Assembly (NCBI RefSeq): GCF_004795055.1 | Contig: NZ_SSBJ01000015.1 | Span: forward strand, 106,810 to 170,809 | Source of the DNA: Streptomyces sp. A1136 | GTDB taxonomy: Bacteria; Actinomycetota; Actinomycetes; Streptomycetales; Streptomycetaceae | DNA length: 64,000 nucleotides | Reading direction: 5' to 3' | Part shown: piece after piece, positions 33,416-41,071 of the stretch | Layout: each line of letters starts with the position of its first letter | Position numbering within the stretch: the first letter of the stretch is position 1 | The notes under the pieces: model-generated | The model's input: only the letters and a program-made list of their open reading frames with translations | Databases searched by the model: none | What the model was told of the DNA's origin: nothing | Translations under genes and position numbers: made by a program

Positions 33416-33805
33416 TCAGAAGCTCACCTGGGGCTGCTCGTCCTCGCGGATCGAGAGCGCGTACCGCTCCGCGTGCCGGGCGTTGCGGAAGTCGCCGCGC
33501 AGCCAGCGGTTGAGCATCAACTGCTGGTTCGCCTCGCTCAGCCAGGCGATGCACCCGGCCAGGTCGACCGGCAGGAGCCCTTCGCGCATGGCTCCCTTGC
33601 CCGCGTCGACCAGGTCGAGGAGCGCCAGGCGCCGGTCGATCTCGTCCCACTGAGTGCCGGTGAAGCCGGCGATCTCCCGGGCGCTGTATCCGGCGTGGAC
33701 CAGGACGCCGAGCACCTGCGACTGCCGCAGCGGGTTGGACGCGTACTTCGCCGCTTCCTGCGCGATGGCCGCCGCGAGGCTGGCGGGGATGAGCTTGGTG
33801 GTCAT
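33416..33805 (-). CDS. ParB-type HTH domain protein
   Basis: I chose the ATG at 33805 because it has a GGAGG site. The 129-residue protein has only the DNA-binding half of a ParB: LRQSQVLGVLVHAGYSAREIAGFTG (HTH), then QWDEIDRRLALLDLV, GLLPVDLAGCIAWLSEANQQ and RGDFRNARHAERYA. The spacing matches ParB central domains, but the ParB N-terminal CTPase is missing. It lies under a class-1 operator. It may be a regulator or a partition adaptor. Confidence 0.65.
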   Translation of the reverse strand: MTTKLIPASLAAAIAQEAAKYASNPLRQSQVLGVLVHAGYSAREIAGFTGTQWDEIDRRLALLDLVDAGKGAMREGLLPVDLAGCIAWLSEANQQLMLNRWLRGDFRNARHAERYALSIREDEQPQVSF

Positions 33806-33825
33806 TGCGGCCTCCATGGAGTGTG

Positions 33826-33910
33826 CTTAGTGGGTGGACACTATGACTAACGCGGGGGGACCCCTGGGGTACCGGTTGCACCCCAGGGGATCGAAAGAAA
33901 TCGCAGGTCA
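33826..33910 (-). promoter_or_regulatory. Class-1 operator cassette, copy 1
   Basis: It contains the core TAGTGGGTGGACACTA (33828-33843), 22 bases before the ATG at 33805. The element also has CCCTGGGGTACC and a GCAGGTCA tail holding the stop codon of the C5 methyltransferase gene. Confidence 0.75.
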
Positions 33911-35659
33911 GGCGGCCAGCAGGAGGGACAGCGGGCCGCGTCCCTCCGCGAAGCGCGACAGCTCCTCGCCCGTGATCGCCTCATACAGCGCGCAGTACAG
34001 GTTCTCCGCGACGCCCGGGGTGACCGCGTTCCCGAGCTGCCGCACCTGGTGCCGCTTGGAGCCCATGACCTTGTAGCCCTTGCGGAACGCCATCGCCCGC
34101 GCGATCTCCTTGGGCTGGAGCATCCGGAACAGGACGTCGTCCAGGTTGAAGCTGCCCTTGACCAGCGCGTACCGGTCCCTGGTCGGCAGGGCGCCGATGG
34201 GCTCGCTGAGCTGGCGGGCCTGGCCGTTGCCGTAGTACGGCACGAGCAGGTGCTCGGACGCGGTCACCAAGCCGTGGTGGTTGCCGCCGGCCGAGACCGT
34301 GTGGAGCGGGGCGCTGATGTGCCGGGCCTTCTCCTTGTCGCCGCCGCCCCGCATCGGGATCACGAACGGTGCGTACGCGATGGCGGTCTCCAGGCGAGCC
34401 GTCTGGGTGCGCAGCGGGTCGGTCAGGCTCATCGGCTTCTTGCCGTCGCGGCCCTCGCAGGGCACGAGGAACGGCGGGAGGGCCAGGCCGTCGGTCTCGA
34501 CGGTCGTGCGGGTGGACATCGGCCGGTCGAGCGTGACCGCGTGGTTCCTCCACGTCCCGCCGGTCGGGACGAGGAGCGGACCGGCCTCGGTCTGCGCGGC
34601 GCTGGACGTGTCGCCGAACAGCGAGTCCTGGCCGTCGTCGGCCACCTCTTCACCCCATCCCCAGAACTGCTTGAAGCCGGCCCGCATCCGGGCGATGGTC
34701 GCCGGGGCCAAGCCCTCGGGGCACTCGTCGCTCTTGGGGCGGTCGCCGATCGGCGTCCCGGGGATCGACCAGTCGATCGCGGCCGAGGCGGGCATCACCA
34801 TCGGCTCGACGATCGCGCGGCACGTCTTGCGCGGGCATCGGTAGTCGTAGCTCTGGCGGTACCGGCCCATGTCCTTGCCCGCCTTACGGAAGACCTGGAC
34901 GGCCTCCACCTTCTCGTCGCAGTCGAAGCAGAACGCCTCGGGGCGCAGGATCCACTTGTCCCACTGGGGGGTGCGGCCCAGGCTCCTGTGCCAGTAGACG
35001 ACGTACAGCCGGTCACGGCTCTGGGGAATGTGGTCGAGGCTGCGCGGGTCGACGTGCATCGAGTTGATCGCGCACACCTTGGTCTCGTAGCCCATCTTGT
35101 CGAACTCGGCCATCCACCGGTCCCAGTCGTCCCAGTCGCGGCAGTCGATCACGTTCTCAACCACCCCGGCCTTGACCAGGCCGCCCCTGGCGATCACGCC
35201 GCGCAGGTACATCGGGACTTCTTCCATCAGGGCGCGCGAGCGCTCCTCGGCTGCCCGGCGCTCCCTGTCGCTCTTGAACTCGGGCTCGTCAAAGTCGATC
35301 TGGCCCTGGAGCGTCTTGTCGAAGTCGCGCTTCACGCCCCGCGCCGCCGACCACTTCGGGCACTCGGGCGACGCCCAGAAGATGTCGCACACCGGCCACT
35401 TCTCGACCGGGGCCCGGCGGATGTCGCCCTTCCAGACCTCGCAGTGCGGGTTGTTCCAGGCGTGCGTGGCGAGGGCCACGTCCCAGTGGTTCGCGGCCCG
35501 GGTGACCCTCACGTTGGGGACCGCGTCCGCGCCCTGCGTGTCGCCGCCCGCGCCGCAGAACCACGACATCACGGTCAGTTGCGACCCGTCGTGCTTGTAG
35601 GCGGAGGCCGAACCGGAGCCGGAGCCCCAGCCGATGGTGGTGGAGTCGATGTAGGCCAT
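33908..35659 (-). CDS. C5-cytosine DNA methyltransferase
   Basis: This 583-residue enzyme has motif I SWFCGAGGDTQG (about 32-43), motif IV ASPECPKWS (about 95) with the Pro-Cys catalytic pair, motif VI VVENVIDC (about 165), motif VIII PQSRDRLYVV (about 212), motif IX KEIARAMAF and motif X QLGNAVTPGVAENL near the C-terminus. A Cys-rich insert (CFDCDEK, CPRKTC) sits between VIII and IX. It transfers a methyl group to cytosine in DNA. No partner restriction enzyme is seen, so it is probably a protective orphan. It begins with a GGGAG site. Confidence 0.92.
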   Translation of the reverse strand: MAYIDSTTIGWGSGSGSASAYKHDGSQLTVMSWFCGAGGDTQGADAVPNVRVTRAANHWDVALATHAWNNPHCEVWKGDIRRAPVEKWPVCDIFWASPECPKWSAARGVKRDFDKTLQGQIDFDEPEFKSDRERRAAEERSRALMEEVPMYLRGVIARGGLVKAGVVENVIDCRDWDDWDRWMAEFDKMGYETKVCAINSMHVDPRSLDHIPQSRDRLYVVYWHRSLGRTPQWDKWILRPEAFCFDCDEKVEAVQVFRKAGKDMGRYRQSYDYRCPRKTCRAIVEPMVMPASAAIDWSIPGTPIGDRPKSDECPEGLAPATIARMRAGFKQFWGWGEEVADDGQDSLFGDTSSAAQTEAGPLLVPTGGTWRNHAVTLDRPMSTRTTVETDGLALPPFLVPCEGRDGKKPMSLTDPLRTQTARLETAIAYAPFVIPMRGGGDKEKARHISAPLHTVSAGGNHHGLVTASEHLLVPYYGNGQARQLSEPIGALPTRDRYALVKGSFNLDDVLFRMLQPKEIARAMAFRKGYKVMGSKRHQVRQLGNAVTPGVAENLYCALYEAITGEELSRFAEGRGPLSLLLAA

Positions 35660-35689
35660 GCGCGATCTCCCTGTGAGGCTGGTCGGTTC

Positions 35690-35733
35690 CGGCCGGGCGA
35701 GCGGGGATTCCCGCCCCCGCTCACCTGGCCGGT
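35690..35733 (-). terminator. Hairpin with GCGGGGATTCCCGC core, copy 1
   Basis: A long imperfect stem spans 35690-35733 and has the inner GCGGG-GATT-CCCGC. It lies just upstream of the methyltransferase start. The same core appears at 36292 and 37872. Confidence 0.6.
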
Positions 35734-35742
35734 GGGGTGTTG

Positions 35743-35829
35743 CTTAGTGGGTGGACACTATGACTAACTTCCGAACACCCCTGGGGTACCGGGTGGAACG
35801 CAGGGAATCGGGAAGTTTTCGCAGGTCAG
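35743..35829 (-). promoter_or_regulatory. Class-1 operator cassette, copy 2
   Basis: The core TAGTGGGTGGACACTA (35745-35760) lies about 85 bases before the methyltransferase start. This spacing is larger than in other copies, and a hairpin separates the two. The tail carries the stop of the gene at 35826. Confidence 0.7.
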
Positions 35830-36248
35830 GAGGCCCGCTGTCCGGGGAAGGGCGGCAGCGGCTCCCGCTTCATCTGGGCCGGGATCAGCGGGTTCAGGTC
35901 CTCGTCCAGCACGTACCAGCACCACTCGAACCCGCCGATCGCGTACCGGCCGTCCTCGTTGGGCTGGCAGACCTCCACCGCCTCCTCGTGCTTCTCGCCG
36001 CCCAGGTACATCCAGCAGATGTTCAGGACGACCGCGTGGGCCTGGCCGTCGACCTGGCCGGCGAGAACGTGCACGGTGTCCACCGAGCCGTGGCTGAACC
36101 GGGCCGCGTCGTCCTGGGTGTCGGCGGCGATGCGCTGGACGGTCTCCAGGTCGAACCAGGGCTTCACGAACCCGTCGCGGTGCTCGTCGGGGTCGACCAG
36201 GGCCGGGTACCGCTGGGTGTCGTTGCAGCTGACGAGAACTTCGATCAT
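35826..36248 (-). CDS. Unknown protein, paralogue of the 36894 gene
   Basis: This 140-residue protein (MIEVLVSCNDTQRYPALVDP) shares the pattern DTVHVLAG-...-VVLNICWMYLGG-...-YAIGGFEWCW with DTIHVIDG-...-VVVHIRWQWLSE-...-YSIGGWEWTW in the gene at 36894-37835. The shared core is strand-rich and ends in a G-G-x-E-W motif. The function is unknown. A GAGGAGAG site precedes the ATG. Confidence 0.65.
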   Translation of the reverse strand: MIEVLVSCNDTQRYPALVDPDEHRDGFVKPWFDLETVQRIAADTQDDAARFSHGSVDTVHVLAGQVDGQAHAVVLNICWMYLGGEKHEEAVEVCQPNEDGRYAIGGFEWCWYVLDEDLNPLIPAQMKREPLPPFPGQRAS

Positions 36249-36291
36249 CGGTCTCTCCTCAGTGAGGTCTTCTCGGTTGGGCAGACGTCGA

Positions 36292-36333
36292 CCCCGGGAC
36301 GGGCGGGGATTCCCGCCCTCGCCCGTCCCGGGG
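36292..36333 (-). terminator. Hairpin with GCGGGGATTCCCGC core, copy 2
   Basis: Fourteen-base arms (36292-36305 and 36320-36333) are exactly complementary. It follows the stop at 36349. Confidence 0.75.
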
Positions 36334-36348
36334 CCAGGGGTGAAGCGT

Positions 36349-36810
36349 TCAGTCGAGCGGCAAGGCCGCAGCCTTGGCGAGGTCGAGGCGGTAGACCTGC
36401 TGGCCACCGCGCGGGGGCAGCTCCTCGACCAGGGGCTTCCAGACCTTCTCGTTCTCGTAGCCCAGGTAGGGCGTCCACTCGTTCATCCCGAAGACGCCCA
36501 TCCCGGCGGCCTGCTCGCCGATCGCCTCGGTGAACGAGGTCTCGGTGCCGTCCGCCGTCCAGTACCGGCCGGTGCCGTGCAGCGAGCCGTCGGCCGCCTC
36601 GATCAGCTCGGCGTGTGCGGCGTCGAACGGGGCGTCGTGGTCGTTGTCCGTCAGGATGTCCCGCACGGCCGCCGCGGTGACGACGGCCATCACGCGGCCG
36701 AGCCGTTCGACCGCCGCGAAGTGGGCGTTCAGCGCGTCGTGGGCCGCGGTGCTGATCTCGCGCCCGTCGGGCAGGGGGTAGGCCGGGCTCTGGGGGCTCT
36801 GGGTGGTCAT
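36349..36810 (-). CDS. Protein of unknown function
   Basis: This 153-residue protein starts MTTQSPQSPAYPLPDGREIS after a GAGGACGTCAC site. A long helix AHDALNAHFAAVERLGRVMAVV-like stretch near residue 22 is followed by a strand-rich C-terminus. No domain recognised. Confidence 0.6.
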   Translation of the reverse strand: MTTQSPQSPAYPLPDGREISTAAHDALNAHFAAVERLGRVMAVVTAAAVRDILTDNDHDAPFDAAHAELIEAADGSLHGTGRYWTADGTETSFTEAIGEQAAGMGVFGMNEWTPYLGYENEKVWKPLVEELPPRGGQQVYRLDLAKAAALPLD

Positions 36811-36850
36811 GTGACGTCCTCGTTTGCTCTGGGTGGGGTGGAGGAAGGGG

Positions 36851-36884
36851 CCCGGGACGGGCGCTTGGAGCGCCACGTCCCGGG
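36851..36884 (-). terminator. Hairpin terminator
   Basis: CCCGGGACG and CGTCCCGGG arms (36851-36859, 36876-36884) enclose an inner GGCGCT-AGCGCC pair. It lies just after the stop at 36894. Confidence 0.7.
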
Positions 36885-36893
36885 CGGTGCCTG

Positions 36894-37835
36894 TTACGGG
36901 CGGAGGGCCGGGAAGCTGATCCGGTAGAGCTGGGCCGACTTCTCGTCCGGGACGTGCTCCCATCCGTCGTCGGCGACGTCGCCGGGGCCGGAGTCGTCCA
37001 TGCCCTTGCGCAGGATCTCGTCGGCCTCGCCGAGGGTTTCCGTGTCGAACGGGCCGGTGTCGTCGGCCGTGTCGATCTCGGTGTCGCCGGCGAAGACGGC
37101 GACCAGGTAGGGCGGGCCGGTCAGGTCGACCAGGGCCGACGTCACCTCGGGGGCCAGGCGCCGCAGCGTGGCGCCGGCCGCCCAGGTGGCCACGGCCAGG
37201 GGGGTCTTCGGGTTCTTGTCGCGGTTCATGCCGCACAGGCACTCGGTCTCGTGCCAGTCCATGCCCTCACCGCACACGCACCACCAGGAGGCGAAGCTCC
37301 AGGTCCACTCCCAGCCGCCGATGGAGTACAGGCCCTCGTAGGGCCGGACGACGTTGGCGGCCGTGTCGCTGCCCTCGCTCAGCCACTGCCACCGGATGTG
37401 GACGACGACCGCGCGGGCCGCGCCTCGGCCGGTCGCCTTGCTGCGCCGGGCGGCCTTCCGGGCGTCCGGGGTGACGTCGGAGATCGTGGCGCTCGCGCCT
37501 CGGTCCAGGGAGCGCCACGGGATGCGCACCGCGACCGCGGTGGGCTCGCGGTCGCCGTCCTCGTTCACCTCGCGGGTCAGGCCGCTGTCGATGATGTGGA
37601 CCGTGTCCCGGCTGTCCGCGCGGCCGTCGATCACGTGGATCGTGTCGACGCAGTCGTAGCCGAACTCGTCGGCCATCTGGAGGGTCTGGGCGGACAGCTG
37701 CCGGGTGGCGTCGAGGGTGAAGCTGGGGCTCAGCCAGCCGTTCCACCGGTTGCCGGGGTCGAGCTGGCAGTCGAGCGGGCCGAGCATGTCGTCAATGCAG
37801 ACTCGGGTCTGGATCATCTCGCGGGTGCGGGCCAT
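36894..37835 (-). CDS. Protein of unknown function with Cys-rich segment
   Basis: This 313-residue protein begins MARTREMIQTRVCIDDMLGP (ATG at 37835, weak AAGGA site). It has the DTIHVIDG/GGWEWTW core shared with the 35826 gene, then a CVCGEGMDWHETECLCGMN segment that may bind zinc, and a C-terminal half with SALVDLTGPPYLVAVFAG. The gene looks like the 35826 module plus an added domain. The function is unknown. Confidence 0.6.
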   Translation of the reverse strand: MARTREMIQTRVCIDDMLGPLDCQLDPGNRWNGWLSPSFTLDATRQLSAQTLQMADEFGYDCVDTIHVIDGRADSRDTVHIIDSGLTREVNEDGDREPTAVAVRIPWRSLDRGASATISDVTPDARKAARRSKATGRGAARAVVVHIRWQWLSEGSDTAANVVRPYEGLYSIGGWEWTWSFASWWCVCGEGMDWHETECLCGMNRDKNPKTPLAVATWAAGATLRRLAPEVTSALVDLTGPPYLVAVFAGDTEIDTADDTGPFDTETLGEADEILRKGMDDSGPGDVADDGWEHVPDEKSAQLYRISFPALRP

Positions 37836-37871
37836 GGTGGCGTCCTTGCTCTGTGAGGTCGGTTCGGTTGG

Positions 37872-37909
37872 CCCGGGTGGGCGGGGATTCCCGCCCCCGC
37901 CCACCCGGG
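37872..37909 (-). terminator. Hairpin with GCGGGGATTCCCGC core, copy 3
   Basis: Fifteen-base arms (37872-37886, 37895-37909) are exactly complementary. It lies right after the stop at 37919. Confidence 0.75.
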
Positions 37910-37918
37910 GCTGGGAGA

Positions 37919-38353
37919 TCAGAAGTCGAACAGCGTGGGGGCCGGCGCGGCCGACCGGCCGCCCAGCTCGGGCACTTCCTGCTCGGTCTGCTCGGTCCAC
38001 CACTTCGCGAAGTGGGAGCGGTGGCACCAGTTGTCCGGCGGGGTCAGCTTGTCCAGCCGGTCGAAGCAGAGCAGCACGAGGGGGCTGTCCAGGTCGTTGG
38101 CGCCTGCGATGCTCATCAGCTCGCGGCGGATGTTGTCGAGCCCGTTGCCGTTGAGCAGGCGTCGGTAGCTGAACTCGTAGGCGTCCTGCGCGTTGATCTT
38201 CAGCAGATCCCGCGTGGGGGTGATGAGCTTCGCGTGGCCGCCGAGCTGGTAGGGGAGAGAGAAGCGCGGGTGACCGACCGTGGTCCGGACCGGGGTGCCC
38301 ATGTGCGGGGCGAACTCCTGGTACGTGCAGGTCGCGAGTCGCAGATCGCTCAT
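37919..38353 (-). CDS. DUF488-like protein
   Basis: This 144-residue protein (MSDLRLATCTYQEFAPHMGT) shows a DUF488-like plan: N-terminal LATCTYQEF, a middle helix YRRLLNGNGLDNIRREL, then PLVLLCFDRLDKLTPPDNWC followed by HRSHFAKWW. The WCHRSHFAKW phrase matches the CHR-x-x-x-A-x-W signature of the family. The family is of unknown function and is common in phages and mobile elements. Confidence 0.7.
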   Translation of the reverse strand: MSDLRLATCTYQEFAPHMGTPVRTTVGHPRFSLPYQLGGHAKLITPTRDLLKINAQDAYEFSYRRLLNGNGLDNIRRELMSIAGANDLDSPLVLLCFDRLDKLTPPDNWCHRSHFAKWWTEQTEQEVPELGGRSAAPAPTLFDF

Positions 38354-38380
38354 CCTGTGGACTCCTTTCGCTGAGGCTGG

Positions 38381-38406
38381 CCGGCCGGGCCCGATGGCCC
38401 GGCCGG
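38381..38406 (-). terminator. Perfect 11-bp hairpin
   Basis: CCGGCCGGGCC and GGCCCGGCCGG (38381-38391, 38396-38406) with a CGAT loop lie 10 bases after the stop at 38417. Confidence 0.7.
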
Positions 38407-38416
38407 GGGGTGGAAG

Positions 38417-38674
38417 TTAGCCGTGACAGATGCAGGTCTCCCGGGTTCCGGGCTCGGAGCCGTAGACCTCGCTGGCCTCGCGCATGATCGAGCTGAGGGC
38501 CTGGCACAGGTCCGAGTTGTCGTCGTGCCTGTCCTGGGCGGTGAGCTGGGCCCTCATCCAGGCGATGAGGTAGCCCATGTCCCTTCCGGAAACCTCCATG
38601 GGTTCGTCGGAGACGAACTCGGGGGGGAAGGGGTTGTAGACGTGGTCGTTGGTGGGGGTGGCCTGGTCGCTCAC
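38417..38674 (-). CDS. Small protein of unknown function
   Basis: This 85-residue protein starts with GTG at 38674. It is polar and helical (GRDMGYLIAWMRAQLTAQDR) and ends with CICHG. The class-1 operator ends 30 bases upstream of its start. The function is unknown. Confidence 0.6.
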   Translation of the reverse strand: MSDQATPTNDHVYNPFPPEFVSDEPMEVSGRDMGYLIAWMRAQLTAQDRHDDNSDLCQALSSIMREASEVYGSEPGTRETCICHG

Positions 38675-38702
38675 GGTGGGGCCTTTCTGGGTGGGGTGAT
38701 GG

Positions 38703-38787
38703 CTTAGTGGGTGGACACTATGACTAACGCGTGATCCCACTGGGGGTACCGGGTGCGGCCGGGGAAATCGGGGAAAGATGCAGGTCA
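38703..38787 (-). promoter_or_regulatory. Class-1 operator cassette, copy 3
   Basis: The core TAGTGGGTGGACACTA (38705-38720) lies 30 bases before the start at 38674. The GCAGGTCA tail is one base changed and stops before the TAG of the methyltransferase gene at 38793. Confidence 0.75.
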
Positions 38788-38792
38788 AGGCC

Positions 38793-39626
38793 CTAGGCGG
38801 CGGCGAAGTCGAAGAGGTCGAGCTGCTTCGGCTGCCGCTGGTGCCAGTCGTGGGTCCGTAGCGGGCCGCCCGCGTACCCGGGGATGAACACCAGGCACGT
38901 CTTGATGTTGGTCCCGCACATGGCGAACGAGTCGTCCGGCAGGGCCTCGATCTCGCCGCCGACCTCTTCGACCATCTCGCGGAACTCGACGGTGGCCTTG
39001 TCGCTCCACCACGTCAGCCCTTGGGTCATGACCGAGACGAGGATCCCGTCGTCCTTCATGAACCCGATCGCATGCTTGATGTGGTCGAGCCCGTTGGAGA
39101 AGGGCGGATTCATCACCACCCGGTCGAACCCTTCCGCGTAGTCCAGCGGGTCCAGGTCGAGGAAGTTCCCGGCGATCACCTTCCGGGAATCGCCCTGCTC
39201 GCGCAGCACCTCGACCCTCCTGGAGTCCAGCTCGACGCTGTCGACCAGGCCGCCGCGGCGGGCGATCTCGGATGTCATCGCTCCGGAGCCGGCCGAGGGT
39301 TCCAGCACGGTCATCCCGGCGTAGATCCCGGCCAGGTCGCAGATCTGCATGACCAGGCTCGGCGGGGTCGGGAACCAGCCCTGCTCGTACTTCGACGGGT
39401 ACTCGCCGGCCGCGAGGCAGTGCCGCAGGAACTCCTCGATCCGGTACGGGAAGACGTGCGCGCGGATCGCCTTGCGGGGCTCCCAGGTGGCACCCATCTC
39501 CTTGAGGACGTCGTTCATCCGCCTCCAGACCGCCAGGTCGAACTGGAAGGGCGTGTGCACCCGGTTGTCGCGGATGACGGTGCGGGGGTCGGTCAGGACG
39601 GCGAGGACGTCGGTGGGAAATCGCAT
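38793..39626 (-). CDS. Adenine-type DNA methyltransferase
   Basis: This 277-residue SAM-dependent methyltransferase has motif I VLEPSAGSGAMTSEIARRGG near residue 108, VDSVELDSRRVEVL as motif II/III and VVMNPPFSNGLDHIKHAI at about 170 (catalytic NPPF). The N-terminus (PFQFDLAVWRRMNDVLKEMGATWE) is helical and may be a target-recognition or dimer part. An NPPF motif fits amino-methyl transfer to adenine (or cytosine N4). No nuclease partner is seen. A GAAGGAG site precedes the ATG. Confidence 0.85.
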   Translation of the reverse strand: MRFPTDVLAVLTDPRTVIRDNRVHTPFQFDLAVWRRMNDVLKEMGATWEPRKAIRAHVFPYRIEEFLRHCLAAGEYPSKYEQGWFPTPPSLVMQICDLAGIYAGMTVLEPSAGSGAMTSEIARRGGLVDSVELDSRRVEVLREQGDSRKVIAGNFLDLDPLDYAEGFDRVVMNPPFSNGLDHIKHAIGFMKDDGILVSVMTQGLTWWSDKATVEFREMVEEVGGEIEALPDDSFAMCGTNIKTCLVFIPGYAGGPLRTHDWHQRQPKQLDLFDFAAA

Positions 39627-39790
39627 GGTGCTCCTTCGGGTCGCATCCGGGTGGGTGGTGGTGCCCGTGCCGTGGGGCCGGGGGTGGTGGGGTTGTGAGT
39701 CCCGCTGTGGCCGCCGCGATTGGCGGGGCGGGGGGTGGGGAGGGGCGCGCCGCGTACTCCCGTGAGGGGCGCGCTGGCCCTCCCCGCCCA

Positions 39791-39816
39791 GACCTTAGTG
39801 TCTGGACACTAAGGTC
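39791..39816. promoter_or_regulatory. Perfect-palindrome operator, class-1 variant
   Basis: Two exact 12-base arms (39791-39802, 39805-39816) flank TG; the core is TAGTGTCTGGACACTA. It lies between ParB and the methyltransferase gene and is the most symmetrical copy of the TAGTG-N6-CACTA operator. Confidence 0.75.
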
Positions 39817-39835
39817 CGGGCCTGCCGAAGGGAGG

Positions 39836-41071
39836 TCAGGCGGCGACCTCGGCCTCCGTGGTGCCCTCGGTCGCCTCCGGGGCTTCAAGGGCGACCGCGT
39901 CCGGGTTGATCGCGATGCCACCGGCCCGCACCGAGGCGATGGCCTGCGCCTTGGTCAGGTTCGCGATGACCTGGCCGGTCAGCTTCCGCAGGTGCCCGAT
40001 GCGCTTGTTGTGGACGTCGACGCCTCCAGCGGCTCCGGCCAGGAGCAGGGCCAGCTCCTCCGGGTCCGCGGTGGCCAGCTCGGCCAGGATCTCGCCGGCG
40101 GCCGACAGGCGCTCGATCTTCTTCGTCAGCTTCGACCGCTCGGAGATGATCCGCTCGCGCTCCTCCTCGGGGACGTCGTGGTCTCCGAGGATCGACTCCT
40201 GGACGTCGCCCTTCTTACCCGAGGTCTCCTCGGTCAGGACGAAGAACGAGCCCTGGGACTCGCGGCGCTCCTCCTCGGCGCGGCACGCCTTCACGAATGC
40301 CTCCGCGTCCCGGTCGTTGGCGAACCCGCCCTGGGTGTACCGGCTGAGAAACCGCATCTGGTTCTGCGGGCTCAGCTGCGCCGCGTACCAGGCCAGGTTG
40401 ACACCGAGCAGGCCCTTGGCGAGTGCGTCCTGCGCCGAGTCGCACAGCTTGAGCAAATCGATCCGCCAGCCGACGTATGCCGGGGACTTGCCGCACATCC
40501 GGCCGATCTCCTCGATCGTGTACCCGGCCTTCTCCAGGTCCTTAAAGGACTTCGCCTCTTCCATGGCCGTCATGTCCGCGCGGCCGACGTTCTCGGCGAC
40601 CTGCTTGGCGAGGAGTTCGCGGGAGCCGCCGACCGCGCCGTGCAGGACGAGGGCAGTCATCTCGGAGAGGCCGGCCATCTTGGCCGCGCGCCACCGGCGC
40701 TCGCCCATGATGATCGTGTACCGCCGGGTGCCCGTGTCGTACCGGACGCTGATCGGCTGGAGCTGGCCCAGCTCGCGCATGGAGCCCGCCAGTTCCTCCA
40801 GCTTGGCCTGGTCGAACAGCTCGCGCGGCTGGTTCGGGTCGCGGTCGATCCGGTCGATCGGGATGACCTTCTGGGTGTCCGCCTTGACCTTGGTCTCGAC
40901 GGCTTTCTCAGCGACGACCTCGCGGCGCTTGCTGACCTTGGTGGGCTCGATGACCTTCTTCGCGGCCGGCGCCTTCTTCGCGGCGGCCTTGGTCCGGGTG
41001 GCCTTCTTCGCGGGGGCCGTCTCGGTGACCTCGGTGACCTCGGGGGTGGCGGTGGTGGTGATGTCGGTCAT
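39836..41071 (-). CDS. parB: ParB partition protein
   Basis: This 411-residue protein has its own ATG at 41071 with a GAGAGG site. The first 60 residues are Lys/Ala/Glu-rich. Then come the ParB N-terminal domain VIPIDRIDRDPNQPRELFDQ (71-90), LGQLQPISVRYDTGTRR, TIIMGERRWRAAKMAGLSEM (121-140), then QVAENVGRADMTAMEEAKSF and the HTH KAGYTIEEIGRMCGKSPAYV. The C-terminal half is helical and charged. It binds centromere-like sites and loads on DNA as a CTP-dependent clamp. No ParA gene is in the window. A class-1 operator lies upstream. Confidence 0.85.
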   Translation of the reverse strand: MTDITTTATPEVTEVTETAPAKKATRTKAAAKKAPAAKKVIEPTKVSKRREVVAEKAVETKVKADTQKVIPIDRIDRDPNQPRELFDQAKLEELAGSMRELGQLQPISVRYDTGTRRYTIIMGERRWRAAKMAGLSEMTALVLHGAVGGSRELLAKQVAENVGRADMTAMEEAKSFKDLEKAGYTIEEIGRMCGKSPAYVGWRIDLLKLCDSAQDALAKGLLGVNLAWYAAQLSPQNQMRFLSRYTQGGFANDRDAEAFVKACRAEEERRESQGSFFVLTEETSGKKGDVQESILGDHDVPEEERERIISERSKLTKKIERLSAAGEILAELATADPEELALLLAGAAGGVDVHNKRIGHLRKLTGQVIANLTKAQAIASVRAGGIAINPDAVALEAPEATEGTTEAEVAA

